A DNA stretch of 63,251 nt. Origin: Flavobacterium psychrophilum (GTDB lineage: Bacteria > Bacteroidota > Bacteroidia > Flavobacteriales > Flavobacteriaceae). A program made the position numbers and the translations under genes. The stretch covers positions 1-63,251 of the forward strand of contig CAMAQD010000019.1 in NCBI GenBank assembly GCA_945860385.1. The letters run 5' to 3'. The notes below the pieces were generated by a model. That model was not told the origin of the DNA. It saw nothing but the letters and a program-made list of their open reading frames with translations, and did not search any database. This document shows, piece by piece, positions 16,624-24,836 of the stretch (its first letter is position 1; every line of letters begins with the position of its first letter).

Positions 16624-18540
16624 ATGAATACAATTGCTGAACACATAGCTGATTTTCTCAAGAAATATCCGCCATTTGACAATTTAACTTTTCAAGAATT
16701 ATCTGAAATTGCTACCAGTATTCGAGTAATCAATCTTGAAAAACACAAAGTTTTGTTTCAAATTAATGATGTTTTGCACGATAGTTTTTATGTGGTGGCT
16801 TCTGGAGTAATCAATCTTTCTGTAATTGCCGATGCTGAAGAAACATTGCTGAATAAGTGTTACGAAGGAGATATTTTTGGTTTACGCCCGTTTTTTGCCA
16901 AAAATAATTATATGATGACCGCAAAAGCACGTGAAGAAAGTATTATTTATGCTATTCCGATAGCTGTTTTTCGCCCATTTGTAGCCAATAATTCGGAGGT
17001 TTTAGACTTCTTATTACACAGTTTTGCTACCAACACAAGTAATCCAAGTGATAAAGAAAATGTACGCGGAAAATTGATTTCTGACAATGTATATTTTTCC
17101 AACCAACAGTCAGAAATGCAATATTTTCAATCATTAACGTATAATATTGCCCCACTAACAGCAACTCCATCAAGTATAGTTCAGGAAGCGGCTCAATTAA
17201 TGACGAATTCGCTGTCTACAAGTGTTCTTGTTTGCGAAAACAACTTTCCTATTGGGATTGTCACAAATACGGATATGTGCTCAAAAATCGCGACCGGCCG
17301 ATTTCCAATTACGACAACCTTGGACAAAATTATGTCTTCGCCTGTAGTTACTGTTATTGAAAATGTTTCATTGGCTGAGGCTCAATTACTAATGCTAAAA
17401 TATAATGTCACACATTTGTGTGTTACGCTGGATGGAACTGATAAATCTGATATTAAAGGGGTCATTTCTGAACACGATTTGATTGTAGCACAAGCCAGTA
17501 ATCCTGGAGTTTTAATAAAGGAAATCAAACGCTCACAAACTCCTAAAGATTTAAAAGCCATTCGGGAACGTTTGACTGAACTTATTCAAAAATCAATTTC
17601 CAAAAACATTCCGCTTTCACACGTTAATAACCTTGCAAGCGAAATTAATTTAGCCATTATTAAGCGTGCTGTAGAATTATCAATATTGGATTTAGGCTCT
17701 CCTCCTGCGCGTTATGCTTGGTTAAGCATTGGTAGTCAAGGCCGAAAGGAACAATTATTGACGACCGATCAGGATAGTATGCTGATTTTTGAAGATGTTA
17801 CTGCCGAAAAATATCGAGATGTCAAAGATTATTTCTTAAAATTAGGCAAAAGAACCACTGCCATTTTGGAGAAAGTGGGATATGAATATTGTCCCTATGG
17901 ACATATGGGAAGCAACATGTTATGGTGTAAATCGCTGACTGACTGGACAAATCAATACAACAGCTGGATGAATACTCCAGGTGAAAACAGCAATGAATTG
18001 AGCAGTATTTTCTTTGATTTCGAAATTGTAATTGGAGAGAAAAAAATTGAAGAAGCCATAGAAAATGTTATTTATAATAATATAAAAAACAATACATTAT
18101 TATTTGATTTTCTTGGTAATGAAGCTTTAAGAAAAAACTCCCCGTTGACTTTTTTCAAGAAATTTAATGTAGAAGAAAAAGGTCCAAATAAAGATAAATT
18201 TGACATTAAAACTCGTGCTTTGATGCCGCTTATTGATGGGGCTCGCTTATTTAGTTTAAGTTATAATCTTCGAGGAGTAAATAATACGTATTTACGATTC
18301 AAACAATTAGCAATCACAGATCCACGAAATTCAGAGATATATTTGAACTGTGCAAAAGCTTTCTTAACCTTGTCAAAATTTAGAACGATGGAAGGCTTAA
18401 AGAATGATAATTCAGGTCAATATTTAAATTTACTGGAATTATCAAAAGCTGAAAAAGAAATTTTAAAAAATGCTTTAGCGCCAATGGAGGAATTGGAAGA
18501 CTTAATAAAAAATAAATTTCAACTGACCCAATTTTCATAA
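16624..18540 (+). CDS. cNMP-binding / CBS / DUF294 nucleotidyltransferase-like protein
   Basis: A 638-residue multidomain signalling protein. In order: a cyclic-nucleotide-binding-like domain (about 15-135), two CBS domains (about 165-290, ending GVISEHDLIV), a DUF294 nucleotidyltransferase domain with GSQGRKEQ at 370-377 and the metal pair D382/D384 in TTDQDSM, and a DUF294 C-terminal helical domain. The architecture resembles GlnD-like regulators that modify or sense partners. The substrate is unknown. Only 2 bases separate it from an exonuclease-like gene, so the two form an operon. Confidence 0.9.
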   Translation: MNTIAEHIADFLKKYPPFDNLTFQELSEIATSIRVINLEKHKVLFQINDVLHDSFYVVASGVINLSVIADAEETLLNKCYEGDIFGLRPFFAKNNYMMTAKAREESIIYAIPIAVFRPFVANNSEVLDFLLHSFATNTSNPSDKENVRGKLISDNVYFSNQQSEMQYFQSLTYNIAPLTATPSSIVQEAAQLMTNSLSTSVLVCENNFPIGIVTNTDMCSKIATGRFPITTTLDKIMSSPVVTVIENVSLAEAQLLMLKYNVTHLCVTLDGTDKSDIKGVISEHDLIVAQASNPGVLIKEIKRSQTPKDLKAIRERLTELIQKSISKNIPLSHVNNLASEINLAIIKRAVELSILDLGSPPARYAWLSIGSQGRKEQLLTTDQDSMLIFEDVTAEKYRDVKDYFLKLGKRTTAILEKVGYEYCPYGHMGSNMLWCKSLTDWTNQYNSWMNTPGENSNELSSIFFDFEIVIGEKKIEEAIENVIYNNIKNNTLLFDFLGNEALRKNSPLTFFKKFNVEEKGPNKDKFDIKTRALMPLIDGARLFSLSYNLRGVNNTYLRFKQLAITDPRNSEIYLNCAKAFLTLSKFRTMEGLKNDNSGQYLNLLELSKAEKEILKNALAPMEELEDLIKNKFQLTQFS

Positions 18541-18542
18541 TA

Positions 18543-19139
18543 ATGTTAGACTGGATAAAAAATATCAATAAAGAATATCCTGAATTTTGGAAAACATATC
18601 TTTCTAAATTTGAAAAAAAATCAAATCGTTTCGTTGTTTTATCAACTGAAACTACTGGTTTAAGTTTAGAAAAGGATGTTATTTTATCCTTTGGTTCCTT
18701 TTCAATAATCAACAATAGTATTATTATTGGTGATAGTTTTGAAACAGTTATTGCCCAATACAAATTCTTTCACGATAACGGAATTTCGAACGAATTTACG
18801 ATTGAAACCAAAATGAAAAAAATGGGCGAAGCCGAAGCCATTCAGGCTCTAGTGGAGTTTATTGGAAATTCTGTTTTGGTAGGTCATCATATCGATTTTG
18901 ATGTCGAAATGATAAATGTTGCATTGGAAAGATTGGATTGTGGAAGATTAAAAAATGAAGCTTTGGATATTGACGTAATGCATCGTAAATTATTGGATAT
19001 CAATAACAAACAATTTTCACTTGATGAATTATGCAGTATTTATAAAATCCCTGTAAGTGATCGCAACTCTTCTTCTGAAGATGCCTATAAAATTGCCTTA
19101 CTTTTTTTGAAATTAAAATCGAGATTGGGATTGAATTAA
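18543..19139 (+). CDS. DEDDh exonuclease-fold protein, catalytic residues altered
   Basis: A 198-residue protein with the DnaQ-like 3'-5' exonuclease fold. The Exo I motif reads LSTETTGL, where active enzymes have Asp in place of Ser two positions before Glu. The Exo II region LVGHHIDFDVEM keeps its Asp. The Exo III region reads DRNSSSEDAY, with the usual catalytic His replaced, while the final Asp is kept. Two of five catalytic positions are therefore lost, and the protein may bind nucleic acid or nucleotides rather than cut. It is co-transcribed with the DUF294 protein. The last 4 bases overlap the convergent PPTase gene. Confidence 0.88.
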   Translation: MLDWIKNINKEYPEFWKTYLSKFEKKSNRFVVLSTETTGLSLEKDVILSFGSFSIINNSIIIGDSFETVIAQYKFFHDNGISNEFTIETKMKKMGEAEAIQALVEFIGNSVLVGHHIDFDVEMINVALERLDCGRLKNEALDIDVMHRKLLDINNKQFSLDELCSIYKIPVSDRNSSSEDAYKIALLFLKLKSRLGLN

Positions 19140-19633
19140 ATCGAAATTATCCTTTCAAACCTTCCGTGATGGCTAATTGATACTGGTCTTGTTGACAAAT
19201 TAGTTCCTTCAAAATAGTCTGGAATCCCATTGGTTTTTTGAATATTATTTCGGTTTTCCAGTGTTTTAATACTGACAAAATAATGAACATTTTCAACCGC
19301 TATGGTGTGGACAAATTCAGAATTTATTTCCGTTTTTGTATGATAAATTCGATCTTTGATCACCGCTTTTCCGAAAGTAAATGCATCAACACTATCTAAA
19401 TCAAAACATTCTATTTGCAAAGGAAAATAACCTCTGATATGAGTTTGCCGATTATAGATTTTATAGGCCGCTTCCTTCCTGCTCCACAAATTCCAAACCA
19501 TAATTGCTGGATTTTCGTCATTCGAAATCAGTAATTGCTCGCTTTGCGTAAAGATTTTGTCCAAAAATCCTTTCCGTTTCCAATTGCTTTCTTTTTGAGC
19601 TAAAGCCAAATCTACAATGTCATTTCCAATCAT
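19136..19633 (-). CDS. 4'-phosphopantetheinyl transferase
   Basis: A 165-residue Sfp/AcpS-superfamily protein. Both signatures are present: MIGNDIVDLA at the start (Asp metal ligands) and WSRKEAAYK at residues 50-58. It moves the phosphopantetheine arm of CoA onto the serine of a carrier protein. It overlaps the ACP gene by 4 bases (ATGA), so the enzyme and its likely substrate are translationally coupled. It is the last gene of the type III PKS operon. The small size suggests a dedicated AcpS-like enzyme. Confidence 0.9.
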   Translation of the reverse strand: MIGNDIVDLALAQKESNWKRKGFLDKIFTQSEQLLISNDENPAIMVWNLWSRKEAAYKIYNRQTHIRGYFPLQIECFDLDSVDAFTFGKAVIKDRIYHTKTEINSEFVHTIAVENVHYFVSIKTLENRNNIQKTNGIPDYFEGTNLSTRPVSISHHGRFERIISI

Positions 19634-19884
19634 TTTTTAGATAATTGGGTTTCAATAATTTCCATTGCCGATTTTACATCCACCATTCGTTCCATAGATT
19701 CATTGTCAATCACAATATCAAATTCTTCTTCAATATCCAAAATTACATCCACTAAATTGGCTGAGTTGATTTGCAAATCAGTAATAAAATCGGTGTTTTC
19801 TGTGAGATTGTCAAAAGCTTCTTGGTTTTTGATAAAAGGCTTTACAATATTCTTTAACTTTTCAATAGTTTCTTTTTTATCCAT
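19630..19884 (-). CDS. Acyl carrier protein (dedicated)
   Basis: An 84-residue acidic four-helix carrier protein. The attachment serine is S41 in LQINSANLVD. The usual Asp-Ser-Leu reads Asn-Ser-Ala, which marks it as different from the housekeeping fatty-acid ACP. The third-helix region EEEFDIVIDNESM is typical. It sits between the ketosynthase (5 bases) and the PPTase (4-base overlap), so it probably carries the acyl chain that this operon builds or loads. Confidence 0.9.
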   Translation of the reverse strand: MDKKETIEKLKNIVKPFIKNQEAFDNLTENTDFITDLQINSANLVDVILDIEEEFDIVIDNESMERMVDVKSAMEIIETQLSKK

Positions 19885-19889
19885 AGTTT

Positions 19890-21161
19890 TTATTTATATT
19901 TTTTAAAAATTACGCAGCCATTTACGTCTCCAAAACCAAAATTAGCTTTGGCAATGATAGTCAATTCTTTTTCAATTAATTGTTGAGGAATTCTTGATGC
20001 ATCAATAATGGCAGTAATTTCCTGATGCAAATCTTCACAATTACTATTCGGAAAAATAAATCCGTGATGCAATTGCAATACCGAAGCCACACTTTCTATA
20101 CTTCCCGCGGCTGTTAAGCAATGGCCAACCATCGATTTTAAGGAGTTAATAAACGGAAAATCAGCTCCTCTCCTATCTAAAGCTTCACTCCAATTCTGAA
20201 TTTCCAGACTGTCTTTTGAAGTGGCAGTCAAATGTCCGTTGATGGCATCAATTTCATTGGGATGGATTCCTGCATTTTTCAAAGCGTCTTTAATACATTT
20301 TTGCACAGCAACTGAATTGGGTGCGGTCATACTTCCTTGCCCACGTTGTCCCCCTGAATTCATGTTTCCCCCAAGAACTTCAGCATAAATTTTGGCTCCT
20401 CGTGCCAAAGCTGTTTCTAAATCTTCCAACACCAATGCCCCTGCTCCACTTCCCGGAACAAAACCTGAAGCAGTTGCCGACATTGGTCTTGAACCTTGTT
20501 CAGGTGTTTTGTTATGTTTAAAAGTACAAACTTTCATTGCGTCAAATCCTCCCCAAATATAAGGTCCCGAATCGCTGGTACTGCCTGCCAAAATTCGTTT
20601 TGCCTGTCCCGATTTGATGCGTTCAAAAGCCATTAAAATGCTTTCGGTTCCCGTTGTACAAGCAGACGAATTGGTGGTTACTTGATTGCCTAATCCTAAT
20701 TTTCCACCTAGATATGCGCTCACGCCACTATTCATAGTCTGTGCCACAGCAGTGCTTCCCAATCTTCGGGTTTGAAAATCGTCTATTTTATAAATGCTTT
20801 CCCTAAATTTATCAATTCCGGAAGTTCCGGTTCCAAAAATAGTCCCACTATCCCAATCGGGTTGATCATTGATTTCTATTGCTAATCCAGCATCTTTCCA
20901 AGCATCAATTCCGGCAATCACACCATACAAAATTCCCGATGAATTAAAATTTCGAAGTTCTAATTCTGTAAAGTAATTCAAGGATAATTCAACAGAAACT
21001 GCTGGTTTTCCTGCTATTTGACAAGAAAATTGCAACCGTTCCAATTCTGCATCATGGGTAATGCCCGAAATTCCGTTTTTTATGGCATTGGTAAACGTCT
21101 CCAATCCTACTCCATTTGGAGCAACAACACCAAGACCAGTAATTACGACACGTTTATTCAT
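19890..21161 (-). CDS. Beta-ketoacyl-ACP synthase, KAS II-like
   Basis: A 423-residue ketosynthase with an intact Cys-His-His triad: C168 (TNSSACTTG), H310 (INGHLTATSKDS) and H347 (KSMVGHCLTAAG). The second-histidine motif reads HLTATSKDS, where FabF usually has HGTSTxxND. That makes it a divergent branch, like those in polyene or secondary lipid clusters. It extends acyl-ACP by two carbons using malonyl-ACP. It lies 5 bases from the ACP and 9 bases from the dehydratase, in the type III PKS operon. No ketoreductase gene is nearby, so that step must be borrowed or skipped. Confidence 0.92.
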   Translation of the reverse strand: MNKRVVITGLGVVAPNGVGLETFTNAIKNGISGITHDAELERLQFSCQIAGKPAVSVELSLNYFTELELRNFNSSGILYGVIAGIDAWKDAGLAIEINDQPDWDSGTIFGTGTSGIDKFRESIYKIDDFQTRRLGSTAVAQTMNSGVSAYLGGKLGLGNQVTTNSSACTTGTESILMAFERIKSGQAKRILAGSTSDSGPYIWGGFDAMKVCTFKHNKTPEQGSRPMSATASGFVPGSGAGALVLEDLETALARGAKIYAEVLGGNMNSGGQRGQGSMTAPNSVAVQKCIKDALKNAGIHPNEIDAINGHLTATSKDSLEIQNWSEALDRRGADFPFINSLKSMVGHCLTAAGSIESVASVLQLHHGFIFPNSNCEDLHQEITAIIDASRIPQQLIEKELTIIAKANFGFGDVNGCVIFKKYK

Positions 21162-21170
21162 ATAAAATTA

Positions 21171-21599
21171 TTAAACAATCATTCCTGCAATTGTTCCTGA
21201 GCAAACCACTTCTCCCTTTTCATTTTTCATCAAAACCTTGCATTTTAGTTTGCCAAATCTAAAATAGAGTTTCTCTGAAATTACCGTCACTTTTTCATTT
21301 GGAAAAACAGGTTTTGAAAACTCTATTTCATTTGAGGTTAAGGCAATTGCGGTGTCTTCGTTAAATGTATCATTAAGTAAATAAATTCCCAAGCAAACCA
21401 AACCAATTTGTGCCATAACTTCGGTTAGAATTACTCCGGGCGTGATGGGATTATCTTTGAAATGACCTTTATAAAAATCGAGGTTTTCATCAAAAGTATA
21501 AGTCCCCTCCACTCCATTTTCGTCTATATGCAACAATTCATCTACAAACAAAAAAGGTTTGGAATACGGTAATTTGGATATAATTTCTTCTTTTTTCAT
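21171..21599 (-). CDS. 3-hydroxyacyl-ACP dehydratase (FabZ-like hotdog)
   Basis: A 142-residue hotdog protein with the FabZ active-site helix: H46 in FYKGHFKDNPITPG and E60 in ILTEVMAQ. This matches the FabZ catalytic His/Glu pair closely. It removes water from 3-hydroxyacyl-ACP. The gene lies between the type III PKS (upstream, across an 82-base near-palindromic spacer) and the ketosynthase (9 bases). It is probably specific to this operon's acyl chain. Confidence 0.88.
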   Translation of the reverse strand: MKKEEIISKLPYSKPFLFVDELLHIDENGVEGTYTFDENLDFYKGHFKDNPITPGVILTEVMAQIGLVCLGIYLLNDTFNEDTAIALTSNEIEFSKPVFPNEKVTVISEKLYFRFGKLKCKVLMKNEKGEVVCSGTIAGMIV

Positions 21600-21608
21600 A
21601 CTTTTTTT

Positions 21609-21674
21609 GCCACTGATTCACTGATTTATTTAAAAAATAAGTCATTAAAAATATTTAATCTGTGAATCTGTGGC
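21609..21674. repeat. Near-palindromic spacer, GCCACTGATTCACTGATT words
   Basis: GCCACTGATTCACTGATTT (21609-21627) faces AATCTGTGAATCTGTGGC (21657-21674), an inverted repeat with two mismatches around an AT-rich middle. It fills the gap between the type III PKS stop (21682) and the dehydratase start (21599). Confidence 0.8.
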
Positions 21675-21681
21675 TAAATAT

Positions 21682-22734
21682 TTAAAACTGCAATAAAACC
21701 TTTTGAGCCGAAAAGCCAGGGCCAAAACTCAACATCAATCCCTTTGAGCCTTTCTTTGGTTTCTCATCCATAATTCTTTCTAAAACATACAAAACGGTGG
21801 CACTCGACATATTTCCATACAATCGCAAAACTTCCTTTGTGTCATCAATATTTTTTCCTAAATCAGAAAATAAACCTTCTACGGTTTGAACAATCTTTTT
21901 TCCGCCGGGATGAAAAATCAAATGGTCTAAATCTTCCATTTTTATATTGTTTTTCTCTAAAAATGGATTGATAATATTCGGGAAATGCGAAGCAATAGTT
22001 TCGGGAACATCAATGTCCAAAATCATTTGCAAGCCTGAATTAGTCAACTTAAAACCCATTAAATGTTCGGCATTATAAAAATGATACATTTCTTCGTCTA
22101 ATATTTCCGGCCCTTCATCATCAATATGCGAAGAAAGCAGCACACAGGCAGCTCCATCTCCAAAAATGGCTGCACTGACTATATTGGCCATCGAAAAATC
22201 ATCCAATTGAAAAGTAGCGGTTGGACTTTCGACAGCAATTACTGCAGCACGTTTTCCAGGATTGGCTTTCAGGAAATTTTTGGCATAAATAATACCCGAA
22301 ATTCCAGCAGCACAACCCATTTCAGTTACGGGAAGCCGAACGATGTCTTGTCGTAATTTCAATTTATTAATTAAATACGCATCCAACGAAGGAATCATAA
22401 TTCCGGTACAGCTCACAGTAATAATATAATCTAAATCTTGCGGATTCCAATTGGCTTTTGTCAAGGCTTTTTCTAATACTTTTGTGCCCAAATCAATAAC
22501 TTCACGGACGTAAATGTCATTTCTTTCTTCGAAAGAAGTGTTGGTAAAAACTTCAATCGGATCCATAATGGAATACCGTTTAGCAACGGCTGCACCTTCA
22601 AAAATTTTCTTCACTTTTCGGATGAAACGACTGTCTTGACCCACGAGCCAGGCATCAAGAAACGGAATGATTTCCTCCGTATTTCTTGAATATTTAGGCA
22701 ATTGCTTGGAAACACATTTTATTTTTACACTCAT
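21682..22734 (-). CDS. Type III polyketide synthase (chalcone/stilbene synthase family)
   Basis: 350 residues from the ATG at 22734, which overlaps the methyltransferase stop as ATGA. The frame runs back to 22776, but the coupling and the family start (MSVKIKCVSKQLP) favour the shorter form. The triad is complete: C141 (TEMGCAAG), H275 (IFHPGGKK) and N308 (YGNMSSA). The SFGPG loop is at 336-340. Type III PKSs extend a starter acyl group with malonyl-CoA and cyclise it. Bacterial members with a methyltransferase and a flavoprotein beside them often make alkylresorcinols, alkylpyrones or the derived quinones. An acyl-ACP starter is plausible here, given the ACP, KS and dehydratase genes. Confidence 0.93.
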   Translation of the reverse strand: MSVKIKCVSKQLPKYSRNTEEIIPFLDAWLVGQDSRFIRKVKKIFEGAAVAKRYSIMDPIEVFTNTSFEERNDIYVREVIDLGTKVLEKALTKANWNPQDLDYIITVSCTGIMIPSLDAYLINKLKLRQDIVRLPVTEMGCAAGISGIIYAKNFLKANPGKRAAVIAVESPTATFQLDDFSMANIVSAAIFGDGAACVLLSSHIDDEGPEILDEEMYHFYNAEHLMGFKLTNSGLQMILDIDVPETIASHFPNIINPFLEKNNIKMEDLDHLIFHPGGKKIVQTVEGLFSDLGKNIDDTKEVLRLYGNMSSATVLYVLERIMDEKPKKGSKGLMLSFGPGFSAQKVLLQF

Positions 22735-23444
22735 ATTTTTGAAATGATCCATTGGTAACGGAAAGCCCATTTCCACTGGATTTTATAGTGGGTTAAATTT
22801 AATTTTTTTGAAAAATAAATGAATTCATTTTTTTTAAATCCTCTTAAAATGGATACCAATCCATCTTCTCGCGACATGGCATTTAATCGAAAAACAAAAC
22901 ACAAAACTTGAAATAATCGATAAGCTACTGCACTTCTTTGTAAATCATTAATCACAATTCCAATCCTTGAATTGGTATTAAAAACAGTCATTAATCGCAG
23001 AATTTCATCTTCTTTGAAATGATGTAAAGTTAAAGTGCACAATACTATATCGTATTTTAACGCTGCAAAATCTTTGTCAAAAACATCTTCACAGCGATAA
23101 CTTATATTGGAATAATTATTCGATAAATTCTGAGCGTGATTGATGGTAAAATTGTTGGCGTCAATTCCTATTAATCGAAAATTTAGGGCGTTCTTTAATG
23201 CAAACTCCGCCAGGGTTCGCAGCATATCGCCATTGCCACAGCCCACATCTACAATGGTAATTTCGATTGCCTTGGGAATTTTTTGAACCAATTCCTGAAC
23301 ACCATGTAAAGTCAACTGGTTTCCGCCTAAGAGTTGGTTAATTTTAGCAATTTTATCCAACGCATCACGCAAGATTTCGCCTTCCATTGCAAAATCGTCC
23401 ATAATTTCAGGTTCGTTGGATCTATATTTTGTGTTTAGGAACAT
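22731..23444 (-). CDS. SAM-dependent methyltransferase, class I
   Basis: A 237-residue methyltransferase. The SAM-binding motif I is IVDVGCGNGDMLR, followed by IGIDANNFTI (acidic loop) and DIVLCTLTLHHF (motif IV region). The layout resembles UbiE-like and phenolic O- or C-methyltransferases. It starts one base after the flavoprotein gene and shares ATGA with the type III PKS, so all three are translationally linked. It probably methylates the polyketide ring, as do SrsB/BpsB-type enzymes in other type III PKS operons; that role is inference. Confidence 0.9.
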   Translation of the reverse strand: MFLNTKYRSNEPEIMDDFAMEGEILRDALDKIAKINQLLGGNQLTLHGVQELVQKIPKAIEITIVDVGCGNGDMLRTLAEFALKNALNFRLIGIDANNFTINHAQNLSNNYSNISYRCEDVFDKDFAALKYDIVLCTLTLHHFKEDEILRLMTVFNTNSRIGIVINDLQRSAVAYRLFQVLCFVFRLNAMSREDGLVSILRGFKKNEFIYFSKKLNLTHYKIQWKWAFRYQWIISKI

Positions 23445-23445
23445 A

Positions 23446-24579
23446 TTACGTTTTCAAAATTATGGGTTTACCATGAGTTTTCTTGATAATCAAAGGCAAT
23501 AGAAACGGAAATATAGCTATTAATTGCATCAAAAAAGTAGTTAATTTTTCTTTCTGTAATATTTTAGACAAAAATCGACCTGTTTCAAGTCTGCTTTTGA
23601 AATGGGTATTCCATTCTTGGGTATATTTTACTTCTAATTCTTTTCTGGAATTAATTTTATTTTCAAAAAAGGATAGAATCAATTCGGATGCAATTTTAGC
23701 ACTATGAATGGCCATAGCCATTCCGTTGCCACACAAAGGATGAATTAATCCGGCCGTATCTCCGATCATCAAAATATGGTTTTCGACCGCTTCTTTTTTT
23801 TCGAAACAAATTTGGCTTATGGTCAAAGGTTTATCAAAAATCATTACACAATTTTCAAAAATAGCTTTCAAATGTGGGTTTTTATAAATCACTTTGGATT
23901 GAAACTCTTCAATGTTTTTGTATTGCTTGAAAGTTTCATAATCAACTAGATAGCAAATATTTATAGTGTCATTTTCTACTTTCGAAACACCACAATAACC
24001 TCCTTTGAAATTATGTAATCCAACCAAATCATCGGGGAAATTTCCAGAATAGTGGGCTTTTACAGCAAGCCACGGCGCTTTTTTTTGAATGAAATCACGA
24101 TTCAATTTTAGATCAAGACTAGACCGTTTTCCAAATGCTCCAAGAACAATTTTTGAATTAAATTCTAAATTATTAGTAGTTAAAATAGTGAATTGGTCTG
24201 CTTCAAATATAATGTTGCTTACGCTGTCTTGAATAATTTGACAACCGTTTTCAAGTGCTTGTTGATATAAATAATAATCCAATGCATAACGACTTATCCC
24301 AAAACCGCCTAATGGAAGTGTCTGATTTATTGTCTTTCCGCTTGAAATAGAGAATTGTACTTTTGAAATAGTTGATGGATTTAACGAAGCAATATTTAAT
24401 CCCAACCACTGAAAATAGGGTAATACTTCATTTGAAATGTATTCCCCGCAAACCTTATGTTTTGGATATTCATTTTTTTCAATTAAGAGAATTTTTAAAC
24501 CGGCTTTTGATAAATGTATCGCACTGCTCAGCCCCGCTAAACCTCCGCCAATAATTACAACATCAACATTAGTTTCCAT
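23446..24579 (-). CDS. FAD-dependent oxidoreductase, geranylgeranyl reductase/hydroxylase-like
   Basis: A 377-residue flavoprotein. The FAD Rossmann motif VVIIGGGLAGLSSA opens it. The EKNEYPKHKVCGEYIS block is typical of the geranylgeranyl-reductase-related group. The second FAD motif is MIGDTAGLIHPLCGNGMAMA. It ends with a hydrophobic basic tail (FLLPLIIKKTHGK), so membrane contact is possible. As first gene of the type III PKS operon it may hydroxylate the aromatic product to a quinone, like SrsC in Streptomyces, or reduce double bonds. The sequence does not decide between these. Confidence 0.9.
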   Translation of the reverse strand: METNVDVVIIGGGLAGLSSAIHLSKAGLKILLIEKNEYPKHKVCGEYISNEVLPYFQWLGLNIASLNPSTISKVQFSISSGKTINQTLPLGGFGISRYALDYYLYQQALENGCQIIQDSVSNIIFEADQFTILTTNNLEFNSKIVLGAFGKRSSLDLKLNRDFIQKKAPWLAVKAHYSGNFPDDLVGLHNFKGGYCGVSKVENDTINICYLVDYETFKQYKNIEEFQSKVIYKNPHLKAIFENCVMIFDKPLTISQICFEKKEAVENHILMIGDTAGLIHPLCGNGMAMAIHSAKIASELILSFFENKINSRKELEVKYTQEWNTHFKSRLETGRFLSKILQKEKLTTFLMQLIAIFPFLLPLIIKKTHGKPIILKT

Positions 24580-24648
24580 AGTTTTGCTAATTTAGTAATT
24601 ATTAAGTTTTATTATTTACATAATTAAATTTAATTTTTACATAAAAAA

Positions 24649-24678
24649 AAAGCGAAAATAGAAATTCTATCTCGCTTT
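24649..24678. terminator. Terminator between ilvC and the type III PKS operon
   Basis: AAAGCGA (24649-24655) pairs with TCGCTTT (24672-24678), and ATAGAA (24658-24663) with TTCTAT (24665-24670). An A-run precedes and AT-rich sequence follows. The flanking genes both lie on the minus strand, so it can end ilvC transcription. Confidence 0.65.
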
Positions 24679-24703
24679 ATATTTTACTTTTTTAGGGATC
24701 ACA

Positions 24704-24739
24704 CCACTTAACCTTCAACGCTCTTTTCGGGTTAAGTGG
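24704..24739. other. 10-bp perfect hairpin, unexplained
   Basis: CCACTTAACC (24704-24713) pairs perfectly with GGTTAAGTGG (24730-24739) around a 16-base loop. It lies 98 bases downstream of the ilvC stop and 25 bases from the terminator at 24649. It may be a second part of the terminator, an RNA stability element or a repeat. The rest of 24580-24836 is AT-rich without a recognisable signal. Confidence 0.55.
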
Positions 24740-24836
24740 CTGAAAATGAACTGTATTTGTCTATGTTTTATTATGTTTTAACTAATTCAATATAATACAA
24801 ATATTTGTACAGTTCGATAATCCCAATAAATTTGTA

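Noticed and set aside
22735..22776. Longer start for the type III PKS
   Set aside because: The ATGA overlap at 22731-22734 and the family N-terminus favour the shorter protein.
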